Below are positions 51,713 to 60,383 of a DNA stretch of 64,000 nt, piece by piece. The notes beneath the pieces are model-generated. The model saw only the letters and a program-made list of their open reading frames with translations. It ran no database searches and had not been told where the DNA came from. Numbering within the stretch: the first letter of the stretch is position 1; each line of letters starts with the position of its first letter. Source of the stretch: Streptomyces sp. A3M-1-3 (lineage in GTDB: Bacteria > Actinomycetota > Actinomycetes > Streptomycetales > Streptomycetaceae); assembly GCF_024213665.1 (NCBI RefSeq), contig NZ_JANAVP010000001.1, positions 1 through 64,000 of the forward strand. Direction: 5' to 3'. The translations under genes and the position numbers were made by a program.

Positions 51713-51728
51713 CTGAAACCAGTTCTAG
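51713..51728. promoter_or_regulatory. KstR-type operator before the metallo-hydrolase gene
   Basis: On the minus strand CTAGAACTGGTTTCAG, 46 bases before the MBL-fold gene start. Confidence 0.8.
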
Positions 51729-51773
51729 TTATAGTGGCCATGGCTGTGCTGCCGAGGAGAGATGAGGGGCCTG

Positions 51774-52814
51774 ATGACGCAGGTGTCCGACCACGGCGGA
51801 GGCGTCTGGAGCATCAAGGTCCCCATCCCGGACAATCCGCTCGGCCACACGCTGGTCCACCTGCTCGACACCGACCGCGGACCGGTGCTGATCGACACCG
51901 GCTGGGACGACCCCACCTCCTGGGACACCCTCGTCGCGGGACTCGCCGCGCTCGACGTGTCCGTGGCGGACGTCCACGGTGTCGTCATCACCCACCACCA
52001 CCCCGACCACCACGGGCTCTCCGGGCAGGTCCGCGACGCGTCCGGCGCCTGGATCGCCATGCACGCGGCCGACACCGAGGTCGTCCAGCGCACCCGCACC
52101 GCCGAACCCGGCGTGTGGCTCGACTACCTGGCGGCCAAGCTGACCGCCGCCGGCGCCCCCGACGAGCACACCGCGCCGCTGCGCGCCGCCCGCGAGTCCG
52201 GGCGGATGCGGACCCTGCCGGGATTGCGCGCCGCCCTCCCCGACCGGGAGATCATCCCCGGCGAACTCCTCGACCTGGCCGGGCGCCGGCTGCGCGGCGT
52301 CTGGACGCCGGGCCACACCCCCGGCCATGTCTGCCTGCACCTGGAGGAGGACCACCCCGCGAACCGCCCCGGCAACGGCCGACTCTTCTCCGGCGACCAT
52401 CTGCTGCCCGGCATCTCCCCGCACATCGGCCTGTACGAGGACCCGGAGGACACCAGGGCCACCGACCCCCTCGGCGACTACCTCGACTCCCTGGAACGCA
52501 TCGGCCGCCTGGCCCCCGCCGAGGTCCTCCCGGCCCACCAGCACGCGTTCACCGACGCCCCGGCCCGGGTACGGGAGTTGCTCACGCACCACGAGGAACG
52601 CCTGCAGGGCCTACGAGACCTGCTCGCCACCACCCCGCTGACACCCTGGCAGCTCGCGGAGCGCATGGAGTGGAACCGCCCGTGGGCCGAGATCCCGTAC
52701 GGCTCAAGGAACATCGCTGTCTCAGAAGCGGAAGCCCACCTGCGCCGCCTGGTGAAACTCGGCCACGCCGAACCGCTACCGGGCGCGGATCCGGTCACGT
52801 ACCGGGCGGTGTGA
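51774..52814 (+). CDS. Metallo-beta-lactamase-fold hydrolase
   Basis: A 346-residue protein with the metal motif VITHHHPDHHG (about residue 73), downstream metal ligands in TPGHTPGHVCLH and LFSGDHLLPG, and DTGWDD in the beta-sandwich. The C-terminal helical region (about 265-345) looks like a winged-helix/dimerisation part typical of the LACTB2-like group. ATG 51774 is preferred to 51762, whose AGGAG is too close. A KstR-type site suggests it is part of the sterol regulon, perhaps a CoA-thioester or lactone hydrolase. Confidence 0.85.
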   Translation: MTQVSDHGGGVWSIKVPIPDNPLGHTLVHLLDTDRGPVLIDTGWDDPTSWDTLVAGLAALDVSVADVHGVVITHHHPDHHGLSGQVRDASGAWIAMHAADTEVVQRTRTAEPGVWLDYLAAKLTAAGAPDEHTAPLRAARESGRMRTLPGLRAALPDREIIPGELLDLAGRRLRGVWTPGHTPGHVCLHLEEDHPANRPGNGRLFSGDHLLPGISPHIGLYEDPEDTRATDPLGDYLDSLERIGRLAPAEVLPAHQHAFTDAPARVRELLTHHEERLQGLRDLLATTPLTPWQLAERMEWNRPWAEIPYGSRNIAVSEAEAHLRRLVKLGHAEPLPGADPVTYRAV

Positions 52815-52821
52815 GTGGGGC

Positions 52822-53601
52822 TCAGTGAACGGAGAACCCGCCGTCGACGAAGATCGACTGCCCAGTGACGTAGGCGGAGGCGCGGCTCGCCAGGAACACT
52901 GCCGCGCCCGCGAAGTCCTCGGCCAGACCGTTGCGTCCCACCATCGTGCGCGCCGCCAGCGCCGCCACCTTCTCCGGGTCGGACGACAGCCGCGCGTTGA
53001 GCGGCGTCATCACGAACCCCGGCACGAGCGTGTTGCAGGTGACGCCGTACGGCGACCATGCCTCGGCCTGTGAACGCGCCAGCGATTCCAACGCCCCCTT
53101 GGAGACCCCGTAGGCGCCACTCTGGACGAACGCCCGATGCGCCTGCTGGGAGGTGATATGGATGATCCGCCCGAAGCCCCGTTCGGCCATGCCGGGCCCG
53201 AACCGCTGTCCCAGCAGGTAGGGCGCCTCCAGGTTCACCGCCATCGTGGTGTCCCACACATCCTCGCCCAGCTCGCCCATCGGGGGCCGCAGGTTGACCC
53301 CGGCGCAGTTGACGAGGATGTCGGGCTCCCCGAACGCCTCGGCTGCCCCTTCCGCCGCCGCGCGCAAGCCGTCGCGGGTGCTGAGGTCGGCGCTCACCCA
53401 GGCCGCCCGGCAGTCGCGGGCCGCCAGCTCGCCGACCGTGGCGACCAGCTCCGCCTCCCGGCGCGCCACGACCACGACGCTCGCCCCTGCGCCGGCGAGG
53501 GCCCCGGCGATGGCTCGGCCGATGCCGGAGCTGCCGCCGGTCACCACGGCGACCCGGCCGTCCAGCGAGAACAGTTCGGAGAGGTAGCCATGCGAAGTCA
53601 T
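52822..53601 (-). CDS. Short-chain dehydrogenase/reductase
   Basis: A 259-residue classical SDR: VVTGGSSGIGRAIAGALAGAGASVVVVARRE, NCAGVNLRPPM, catalytic S in ITSQQAHRAF and YGVSKGALE, PGFVMTPLN, TGQSIFVDGGFSVH at the end. The Arg-rich post-Rossmann VARRE suggests NADP(H). Its ATG lies almost at the relic of a SnoaL-like gene; the stop is eight bases from the MBL-fold gene (convergent). Substrate unknown. Confidence 0.88.
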   Translation of the reverse strand: MTSHGYLSELFSLDGRVAVVTGGSSGIGRAIAGALAGAGASVVVVARREAELVATVGELAARDCRAAWVSADLSTRDGLRAAAEGAAEAFGEPDILVNCAGVNLRPPMGELGEDVWDTTMAVNLEAPYLLGQRFGPGMAERGFGRIIHITSQQAHRAFVQSGAYGVSKGALESLARSQAEAWSPYGVTCNTLVPGFVMTPLNARLSSDPEKVAALAARTMVGRNGLAEDFAGAAVFLASRASAYVTGQSIFVDGGFSVH

Positions 53602-53607
53602 GCCCGC

Positions 53608-53925
53608 ACGCTAGACGACGCGTCCACAGCGACAGCGCCCGGCTGCGCCAGTCCGGATCGGTGATCTGGCCGAAGATCGCCGCGGGCCGGCCGGTGAACC
53701 AGATGTTGTCGATGTGGACGCGGCTCATCCCCCAGCGCTCGCCGTCGCGGACGAGATCGACCGCGACACGGGGTCGGCGACGGTGTGCGTGGTGTCGACA
53801 CGACCCTCGAAGAGGCCGGTGAACGAGGAGGCGAACAGATCCCGGCCCTTGAGGTCCTGGCCGAGCCCGAACCGGTACAGCGCGTCGACGATCTCCGCCG
53901 GGTCACGCAACTCGCGTCCGGACAC
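53608..53925 (-). pseudogene. SnoaL/NTF2-like protein relic
   Basis: From ATG 53925 the frame reads AEIVDALYRFGLGQDLKGRDLFASSF, the start of SnoaL-like NTF2-fold proteins, then jumps to LFEGRVDTTHTVADP; ~20 family residues are missing in between. After ADP the frame changes: DLVRDGERWGMSRVHIDNIWFTGRPAAIFG, the family's C-terminus, reads in another frame, with a further ~35 residues lost. Two deletions, one shifting the frame, have destroyed it. Confidence 0.75.
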
Positions 53926-53935
53926 CTACTCCGGA

Positions 53936-54706
53936 TCACGCATCGAAGTCGTACTCAAGGATGTACGACGCGGAGTCCAGGACCATCTCGTTGACCTCGA
54001 CCGCCGCGCCGTCCTCCTGGTAAGCCGTACGGCTGATGAGGATGACCGGAGTACCGCTGGACAGTTGAAGGTGCTCCGCTTCGGCCGTCGTCGGCATGCG
54101 CGAGCGCAGTTCCTCGCGGAAGTGGACAGGTGCATGGCCCAGTTCTGAGAGGCGCGCATACGTTCCGCCAGGACCGGTGTCCTGGCGAGTGATGGCCGAA
54201 CCCACGACCAGATCGGCCGGCAGATACGACGTGGATGCCAGCACCGGCTTTCCGTCCAGCACGAAGCGTCGCCGGCGGACGCAGACCGGCGCCCCGGGCT
54301 CCAGCACGAGGACAGCAGCAATGCTCGCCTCGGCGGACTCCTCGACCACGGAGACATGATCGACGACCAGTTCGCGATCCTCACCCAGGTCAGCCGACCA
54401 CACGGACCGCCCAGAACCCCACCGCTCACGGGCCAGACGCTGGATCCCCTGCCGAAGGAGGGGACGGAAGTCCCGAACGAAGACCCCTGCCCCCTTGCGC
54501 GCCTCGACGATGCCCTCGTTGCTGAGCACAGCCAGCGCCTGCCGGACGGTCATCCTGGCCACGCCATGGACGACCATCAGCTCGTTCTCCCCGGGCAGCC
54601 GATCACCGGGACCGTACTCGCCTGCGGTAATCGCCGCTCTGAGGCTGTCTGCGATGCGCTGGTACTTAAGCCTTCCGGCCTCTTCGCTCCCCGCCGCCAC
54701 TGTCAC
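53936..54706 (-). CDS. GntR/HutC-family regulator with UTRA domain
   Basis: A 256-residue protein. Residues 15-80 are a GntR winged helix (LKYQRIADSLRAAITAGEYGPGDRLPGENELMVVHGVARMTVRQALAVLSNEGIVEARKGAGVFV). Residues about 100-250 form a UTRA ligand-binding domain (PVCVRRRRFVLDGKPVLASTSYLP, ...GTPVILISRTAYQEDGAAVEVNEMVLDS). It is divergent from a small hypothetical gene, and TCTCTAGAGA-type palindromes lie between them, like the sites of the pSAM2 KorSA-type GntR proteins. Autoregulation is likely. Confidence 0.88.
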   Translation of the reverse strand: MTVAAGSEEAGRLKYQRIADSLRAAITAGEYGPGDRLPGENELMVVHGVARMTVRQALAVLSNEGIVEARKGAGVFVRDFRPLLRQGIQRLARERWGSGRSVWSADLGEDRELVVDHVSVVEESAEASIAAVLVLEPGAPVCVRRRRFVLDGKPVLASTSYLPADLVVGSAITRQDTGPGGTYARLSELGHAPVHFREELRSRMPTTAEAEHLQLSSGTPVILISRTAYQEDGAAVEVNEMVLDSASYILEYDFDA

Positions 54707-54781
54707 CCTCCGATCATCTCCAGAGACACCCTAGGCCCGGCAGTCGCCATTCGAACGCCGAGGGCAGCCGAACGATCCCCT

Positions 54782-54823
54782 TGATATCTCTAGAGATGTC
54801 AACCAACATGTATAGAGATGTCT
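54782..54823. promoter_or_regulatory. GntR operator pair
   Basis: TGATATCTCTAGAGATGTCA (54782-54801) is a near-perfect 20-bp palindrome. ATGTATAGAGATGTC follows at 54809-54823, and a weaker ATCTCCAGAGACA lies at about 54716. They sit between the divergent GntR gene and the small gene at 54839. Confidence 0.7.
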
Positions 54824-54838
54824 CGCGAGAGGGTGGAC

Positions 54839-55135
54839 ATGGACGATGACACTGCGACTGACCGGCAATCAGCGCGCCTCCTTCCATGGCTGGGCCCCAA
54901 CGGCCAGCCGTGCTACCTGAGTACCGATGGCCACGGCTACGTGACCCGGGTTGCCGACCAGATAGAGGCCGTACAACTGGGCATGGGTGCCGAAGTTCTC
55001 ACCCTGGCCCGCCACTTGGTTACCGACAGGACCGCCACAGCCGAGGAATTGCGTTTCACGGCTTCGCGGTTGTCGGAATGCCTGGCGGACGCACTGCGCG
55101 TTGCCGAAAGCCGCGGTGGGCGGCTTCGGCCGTAG
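54839..55135 (+). CDS. Small hypothetical protein divergent from GntR
   Basis: A 98-residue protein from ATG 54839 (GAGAGGG upstream). LLPWLGPNGQPCYLSTDGHGYVTRVADQIEAVQLGMGAEVL is followed by a helical end. No signal peptide. Many Streptomyces GntR genes have such a divergent neighbour; its role is unknown. The operators suggest GntR control. Confidence 0.7.
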   Translation: MDDDTATDRQSARLLPWLGPNGQPCYLSTDGHGYVTRVADQIEAVQLGMGAEVLTLARHLVTDRTATAEELRFTASRLSECLADALRVAESRGGRLRP

Positions 55136-55164
55136 GCCCGGTACCGCCCCCGGGCGGCCCGTTA

Positions 55165-55300
55165 CGGGCCGGTAGAGTGGGCGAGTCGTCATCATGCCCG
55201 TACGGGGGGAAGCCGGTGCAATTCCGGCACTGACCCGCAACCGTGAGCCGCCCTCGTCGGCGGTGAGTCGGACTGCCCCGTCGGACGTGACCGGCTCGTG
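55165..55300 (+). promoter_or_regulatory. Cobalamin riboswitch
   Basis: The core GGGGAAGCCGGTGCAATTCC (55204-55223), then CACTGACCCGCAACCGTGAG and GTGAGTCGGACTGCC (B12-box-like) at 55263-55277, follows the cobalamin aptamer in its short actinobacterial form. The leader reaches the ATG 55404, with room for an expression platform. It should repress the five-gene ECF operon when B12 is plentiful. Confidence 0.9.
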
Positions 55301-55403
55301 CCACCGGAATCCCGGTGGCCGGCATCGTCGAGGTATACGGAGCCGGAGCCTGGTACCTGAGCGTGCCTGTGCCCGGCTCCCCAGTGGAGAGGCACCGCCC
55401 GCC

Positions 55404-56639
55404 ATGACCGTTCGCCGCAGCGCAGCCGCGCTCGCCGCTTCCGCCGTACTCTGCGTGGCCGCTGCCCCGACCGCCGTCGCGGCGCCGTCCCCGACGCCGT
55501 CGCCGGTGATCCCGTCCGGGCTGTACGGCAAGAAGGACCCGACGTACGACGGCGTCTGGCGGCAGTCGCTCGCGATGCTCGCGCAGGACACGGTTGGGGT
55601 CACGCCCGCGAAGAAGGCCGTGGACTGGCTGGTCGGGCAGCAGTGCGCGACCGGCGGCTTCGCCGCGTTCCGCGCCGACGCCGCCAAGCCGTGTGACGCC
55701 AAGACGATGGTGGACAGCAACTCGACCGCCGTCGCGGTGCAGTCGCTGGCCGCGCTCGGCGGGCACGCGGACGCGGTGAAGAAGAGCGTCGGCTGGCTGA
55801 AGTCCGTACAGAACGAGGACGGCGGCTGGGGCTACATGCCCGGCGGCCCGAGTGACGCGAACTCCACGTCGGTGGTCATCGGCGCGCTCGCCGCGGCGGG
55901 CGAGAAGCCGGCCGAGGTGAAGTCGAAGAAGGACAAGTCGGCCTACGACGGGCTGCTTGCCTTCACGATCCCCTGTGGCAAGGAGACCAACGGCGGTTTT
56001 GCCTTCCAGCCGGACAAGTCCGGAAAGCTGACGGTCAACGCCGACGCTTCGGCGGCGGGTGCGCTGGGAGGGCTCGGCAAGGGCCTGGTGGCGACGCCCG
56101 GCAGCAAGGACGGCAAGGCCACCACGTGCGAGAAGCGCGACGAGTCCGAGCTGCCGGCGCCCGAGCTGGCTGCCCACAACGCCTCCCAGTACCTCGCGAG
56201 CGAGCTGTGGCACAGCGGCTACCTGAAGTCCGCGATGCCCGGCGCCGAGGACCAGCCCGACGTCGGCAACACCGCCGACGCTGTGGTCGCAGTGGCCGTC
56301 GACGGCCGGCCCGAGAACGCCATGAAGGCCGTGAACTGGCTGAAGAAGAACTCCGCGGCCTGGGCGAAGGAGGGCGGCCCCGCCGCCTACGCCCAGCTCA
56401 TCTTGGCCGCGCACGCGACCGGCACCGACCCGCGCGCCTTCGGCGGCGCCGATCTCATACAGCAGCTGAACGCGACCGGCCCGGCTCCCGAGGCCGCCGC
56501 GAAGCCCGCCGGCAAGAAGGACGAGAAGAAGGACGACGACTCCGGGGTCAGCGTGTGGTGGATCGTCGGTGTCGGCGCCGTCGCCGGTATCGGCATCGGC
56601 TTCCTGATCAGCGGCCGCAAGAAGAACCAGCAGCTCTGA
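55404..56639 (+). CDS. Surface-anchored terpenoid-cyclase-like repeat protein, putative cobalamin-binding
   Basis: A 411-residue protein: Sec signal (about 1-28), an (alpha/alpha)6-type repeat domain with turns such as QQCATGGFAAF, QNEDGGWGYMPGG and KETNGGFAFQ (about 35-345), an acidic/Lys spacer, a transmembrane helix (VSVWWIVGVGAVAGIGIGFLIS) and tail GRKKNQQL that stops transfer. This topology exposes the barrel outside the cell. It heads an operon under a cobalamin riboswitch. Transcobalamin and intrinsic factor use the same barrel fold, so I infer B12 capture. It is annotated in homologues as a prenyltransferase/squalene-oxidase repeat protein. Confidence 0.82.
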   Translation: MTVRRSAAALAASAVLCVAAAPTAVAAPSPTPSPVIPSGLYGKKDPTYDGVWRQSLAMLAQDTVGVTPAKKAVDWLVGQQCATGGFAAFRADAAKPCDAKTMVDSNSTAVAVQSLAALGGHADAVKKSVGWLKSVQNEDGGWGYMPGGPSDANSTSVVIGALAAAGEKPAEVKSKKDKSAYDGLLAFTIPCGKETNGGFAFQPDKSGKLTVNADASAAGALGGLGKGLVATPGSKDGKATTCEKRDESELPAPELAAHNASQYLASELWHSGYLKSAMPGAEDQPDVGNTADAVVAVAVDGRPENAMKAVNWLKKNSAAWAKEGGPAAYAQLILAAHATGTDPRAFGGADLIQQLNATGPAPEAAAKPAGKKDEKKDDDSGVSVWWIVGVGAVAGIGIGFLISGRKKNQQL

Positions 56640-57289
56640 TGCGGACCCGGATCGCCGCCTTCGTCCTCGCGCTCGGCACGCTTCTCACGGTGCTGGGCGC
56701 GGGGCCCGCCCACGCGGCCGGATACCGCTACTGGTCGTTCTGGGAGCGGGACGGCGGGGCGTGGAAGTACGCCACGCAGGGGCCGTCACTGGCCAGGCCG
56801 GCCGATGGCGACGTCCAGGGTTTCCGCTTCTCGGTCAGCGAGGACTCGCAGGACGCCGCGCAGCCGCGCGGAGCGGCCGACTTCGGGGCGATCTGCGGCG
56901 GTACCCCCGCCCGCGACGGCCAGAAGCGCGTCGCGCTGGTCATCGACTTCGGTACGCGGGCGGACGCGCCCGGCGGTGAAACGCCACCCGCGACGCGTAC
57001 GGAGTGCGCGCAGGTCGGCGCGGACGCGACGAGCGCGGACGCGCTGGCGGCGGTCGCGAAGCCGCTGCGTTACAACAGCGACGCGCTGCTGTGCGCCATC
57101 GCCGGTTACCCGGAGGCGGGTTGCGGCGAGCAGGTGCCGGGCGACGCGCAGAAGTCGCCTGCCCCAGTGCCGGATGAAGCGGCTGACGGCGGCGGCCCGT
57201 CCGCGGGCCTGCTCGCGGGCATCGCGGCGGTGCTCGCGCTCGGCGCGGCGGGGGCGTGGCAGGCTCGCCGCCGACGCGGCCAGAGCTGA
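56639..57289 (+). CDS. SCO2322-family surface protein
   Basis: A 216-residue protein: Sec signal (about 1-27), a beta-rich domain starting YRYWSFWERDGGAWKYATQGPSLARPADGDVQGFRFSV, with conserved Cys residues (CGG, EC, LLCAIAGYPEAGC), and a C-terminal transmembrane helix plus RRRRG tail. Its ATG overlaps the previous stop by one base (TGATG). Second gene of the riboswitch operon. The domain recalls the small DUF4430-like beta domain that caps cobalamin in transcobalamins, but the match is loose. Confidence 0.8.
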   Translation: MRTRIAAFVLALGTLLTVLGAGPAHAAGYRYWSFWERDGGAWKYATQGPSLARPADGDVQGFRFSVSEDSQDAAQPRGAADFGAICGGTPARDGQKRVALVIDFGTRADAPGGETPPATRTECAQVGADATSADALAAVAKPLRYNSDALLCAIAGYPEAGCGEQVPGDAQKSPAPVPDEAADGGGPSAGLLAGIAAVLALGAAGAWQARRRRGQS

Positions 57290-57303
57290 CCGGGCGCAGA
57301 GCG

Positions 57304-58773
57304 ATGACCACCGCTGCGCCCACCCCGGGCCCGGCTGCCCCGGCCGCCCCATCGGCGTCTGCGGCACTGCCCGCGCCCGACAACGCACCCACGGCCGAAC
57401 CCGACCCCGGGCTCGCCACACGCCCCGCGGCCCACTCGCAGCCGCCGACGGCGAGGACTGACCACCAGAAGACCGTCAGTGGACCTCCCACCCGCACGGG
57501 TGGTGCGGGTGGGAACCCCGCCCGGCCGCAGGCCGGGCGCACCACGCGGCGGCCCGCGGCCGACAACGCACGCGCCCGCACCGGCAACACCGCCGAACCC
57601 GTCGGCCGGACCAGGACCGGGACCAGGACCAGGACCGGGGACGGAACCAGGCACCCCAGCTGGAAGCGACTCCGCGCGCCCGAGGCCGGTCGGAGCAACG
57701 CCCTGCACGCCGGCTCCTGGTGGCTGTGGGCGCTCGGGCTCGCCACCGCCGCCTCCCGGACCACCAACCCCCTCCTCCTCGCCCTCCTCGTCGGCGTCGC
57801 CGGCTACGTCGTCGCCGCCCGCCGCACCGACGCCCCCTGGGCCCGCTCGTACGGCGCGTTCGTCAAGCTCGGCCTCGCCGTCATCGCGATCCGGCTTGTC
57901 TTCGCCGTCTTCCTCGGCTCCCCCATCCCCGGCTCGCACACCCTCTTCACGATGCCCGAAGTCCCGCTCCCCGACTGGGCGCAGGGCGTGCGCGTAGGCG
58001 GCCGGGTGACCGCCGAGGGCATGGTCTTCGCGCTGTACGAAGGCCTGAAGCTGGCCACCCTGCTCATCTGCGTGGGCGCGGCGAACGCCCTCGCCAACCC
58101 GGCCCGCCTGCTCAAGTCGCTGCCCAGTGCCCTGTACGAGGTGGGCGTGGCCGTCGTCGTCGCGGTGACGTTCGCGCCGAACATGGTCTCCGATGTCGTG
58201 CGGCTTCGCGCCGCCCGCCGGCTCCGGGGCCGCCCGACCGGCGGAGTCAAGGCGATCCTGCAGATCGGACTGCCGGTCCTGGAGGGCGCGTTGGAGCGCT
58301 CGGTGGCAACCGCCGCCGCGATGGATGCCCGCGGTTACGGCCGTACCGCCCACGTCCCGAAGGCCGTACGCCGTACCACCAATGCCCTCACCGTCGGCGG
58401 GCTGCTCGGCGTGTGCGCCGGGTCGTACGGGCTGCTCGCCGCCGAGGGCGCGGCCTTCGGGCTGCCGGTCCTGGCAGCCGGGCTCGCCGCCGCCCTCACC
58501 GGGCTCTGGCTCGGCGGCCGGCGCAGCGTTCGGACCCGCTACCGCCCGGACCGCTGGGGCGTGCGCGCGTGGCTGGTGTCCGGTTCCGGGGCGGCCGTCG
58601 CGGCGCTGATGATCTGGGCCGGTTCGTACGATCCCGGGGCTCTGCACCCCGGCGTCGTCCCGCTCGCCGCGCCCGAGTTCCCGCTGTGGCCCGCGGCTTC
58701 GGTGCTGCTCGGCCTGCTTCCCGCCTTCGTGGCCCCCCTTCCGAACCGTAGGAACCCCAAGGAGTCCGCGTGA
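57304..58773 (+). CDS. ECF transporter T component (CbiQ-like)
   Basis: A 489-residue protein. The first ~130 residues are disordered, Pro/Thr/Ala and Arg-rich; then a CbiQ-type membrane domain with at least six helices. The coupling helices carry the Ala-Arg-Gly signatures (RLRAARRLRG, AAAMDARGYG) that contact the ATPases. It should link the S component with the ATPase. ATG 57304 lies 14 bases after SCO2322; the stop overlaps the ATPase GTG. Confidence 0.9.
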   Translation: MTTAAPTPGPAAPAAPSASAALPAPDNAPTAEPDPGLATRPAAHSQPPTARTDHQKTVSGPPTRTGGAGGNPARPQAGRTTRRPAADNARARTGNTAEPVGRTRTGTRTRTGDGTRHPSWKRLRAPEAGRSNALHAGSWWLWALGLATAASRTTNPLLLALLVGVAGYVVAARRTDAPWARSYGAFVKLGLAVIAIRLVFAVFLGSPIPGSHTLFTMPEVPLPDWAQGVRVGGRVTAEGMVFALYEGLKLATLLICVGAANALANPARLLKSLPSALYEVGVAVVVAVTFAPNMVSDVVRLRAARRLRGRPTGGVKAILQIGLPVLEGALERSVATAAAMDARGYGRTAHVPKAVRRTTNALTVGGLLGVCAGSYGLLAAEGAAFGLPVLAAGLAAALTGLWLGGRRSVRTRYRPDRWGVRAWLVSGSGAAVAALMIWAGSYDPGALHPGVVPLAAPEFPLWPAASVLLGLLPAFVAPLPNRRNPKESA

Positions 58774-60383
58774 TCCGGTTCGAGAACGTCTCCGTCACCT
58801 ACGACGGCGCGCCGGCCCCCGCCCTCCAGGGCGCGGATCTCACCGTCCCCGAAGGGGAGCTGGTCCTCCTCGTCGGCCCGTCCGGAGTCGGCAAGTCGAC
58901 ACTGCTGGGCGCGGTCTCCGGGCTGGTCCCGCACTTCACCGGCGGCACGCTGCACGGCCGCGTCACCGTCGCGGGCCGTGACACCCGTATGCACAAACCG
59001 CGCGAACTCGCCGACGTCGTCGGCACCGTGGGGCAGGACCCGCTCGCCCACTTCGTGACCGACACCGTCGAGGACGAGCTGGCGTACGGCATGGAGTCGC
59101 TCGGCATCCCGCCGGACACCATGCGGCGCCGCGTCGAGGAGACCCTCGATCTGCTCGGCCTGGCCGAGCTGCGCGACCGGCCGATCGCCACCCTCTCGGG
59201 CGGCCAGCAGCAGCGCGTCGCAATCGGTTCCGTCCTCACCCCGCACCCGCGCGTCCTCGTCCTGGACGAGCCGACGTCGGCGCTCGACCCAGCGGCCGCC
59301 GAGGAGGTGCTCGCCGTGCTCCAGCGCCTGGTCCACGACCTCGGGACGACCGTACTGATGGCCGAGCACCGCCTGGAGCGGGTCGTGCAGTACGCGGACC
59401 AGGTCATCCTGCTCCCCGGCCCGGGGCTGGCCCCGGTCATGGGCTCCCCCGACGCGATCATGGCCGTCTCGCCGGTGCACCCGCCGGTCGTGGGGCTCGG
59501 GCGGCTGGCCGGCTGGGACCCGCTCCCCCTGTCCGTACGTGATGCGCGCCGCAAGGCGGGCCCGCTGCGCGAGCGGCTGTCCGCGCTCACCCCGCCCCGC
59601 ACCGCGGAGCCGCCGGCGGCAGCCCCGGTCGCCCAGACCAACGACCTCTTCCTGCGCCGCGGCCGGGTCGAGGCACTGCGCCGGGTCTCGCTGTCCGTAC
59701 GTCCCGGCGAGACGATCGCGCTGATGGGCCGCAACGGCGCCGGCAAGTCCACCCTCCTGGGCACGTTCGTCGGCATGCACGAGCCGGATGCCGGTTCGGT
59801 ACGGGTCGGCGGCGCGGCCCCGCACCGGACCAGCCCGCGCGAGCTGATCCGCAAGGCCGGGCTCGTGCCGCAGGAGCCGCGCGATCTGCTGTACGCGGAC
59901 ACGGTCGCCGCGGAGTGCCAGGCGGCGGACCGCGACTCGGGAGCCGCGCCCGGCACCTGCCGGGCGCTGGTCGGCGAGCTGCTGCCGGACGTGCCCGACG
60001 GCACGCACCCCCGTGACCTGTCCGAGGGGCAGCGGCTGGCGCTCGCCCTGGCGATCGTGCTGACCTCCCGGCCGCCGCTACTACTGCTCGACGAGCCGAC
60101 CCGCGGTCTGGACTATGCGGCGAAGGCCCGGCTGACCGGCATCCTGCACGCGCTGGCGGCCGAGGGGCACGCGATCGTGCTGGCCACTCACGATGTGGAA
60201 CTCTCCGCCGAGCTGGCGCACCGGGTGGTGATTCTGGCCGACGGCGAGATCGTCGCGGACGGTCCGACCGCCGAGGTCGTCGTCTCTTCCCCGTCCTTCG
60301 CCCCGCAGGTCGCGAAGATCCTCGCGCCGCAGGAATGGCTGACCGTTCCGCAGGTCAGGGCCGTACTGGCGGACGGCTCATGA
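58770..60383 (+). CDS. ECF transporter ATPase with two fused ABC domains
   Basis: A 537-residue protein with two nucleotide-binding domains. First: Walker A GPSGVGKSTLL, Q-loop, signature LSGGQQQRVAIG, Walker B VLVLDEPTSALD. Second: GRNGAGKSTLL, signature LSEGQRLALALA (less canonical), LLLLDEPTRGLD. It powers the transporter. GTGA overlap with the T component and ATGA overlap with the S component. Confidence 0.94.
   Translation: MIRFENVSVTYDGAPAPALQGADLTVPEGELVLLVGPSGVGKSTLLGAVSGLVPHFTGGTLHGRVTVAGRDTRMHKPRELADVVGTVGQDPLAHFVTDTVEDELAYGMESLGIPPDTMRRRVEETLDLLGLAELRDRPIATLSGGQQQRVAIGSVLTPHPRVLVLDEPTSALDPAAAEEVLAVLQRLVHDLGTTVLMAEHRLERVVQYADQVILLPGPGLAPVMGSPDAIMAVSPVHPPVVGLGRLAGWDPLPLSVRDARRKAGPLRERLSALTPPRTAEPPAAAPVAQTNDLFLRRGRVEALRRVSLSVRPGETIALMGRNGAGKSTLLGTFVGMHEPDAGSVRVGGAAPHRTSPRELIRKAGLVPQEPRDLLYADTVAAECQAADRDSGAAPGTCRALVGELLPDVPDGTHPRDLSEGQRLALALAIVLTSRPPLLLLDEPTRGLDYAAKARLTGILHALAAEGHAIVLATHDVELSAELAHRVVILADGEIVADGPTAEVVVSSPSFAPQVAKILAPQEWLTVPQVRAVLADGS

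Noticed and set aside
53936..55135. Integrative element around the GntR gene
   Set aside because: Only the regulator and one small gene are present; no integrase, attachment-site repeats or transfer genes are visible.
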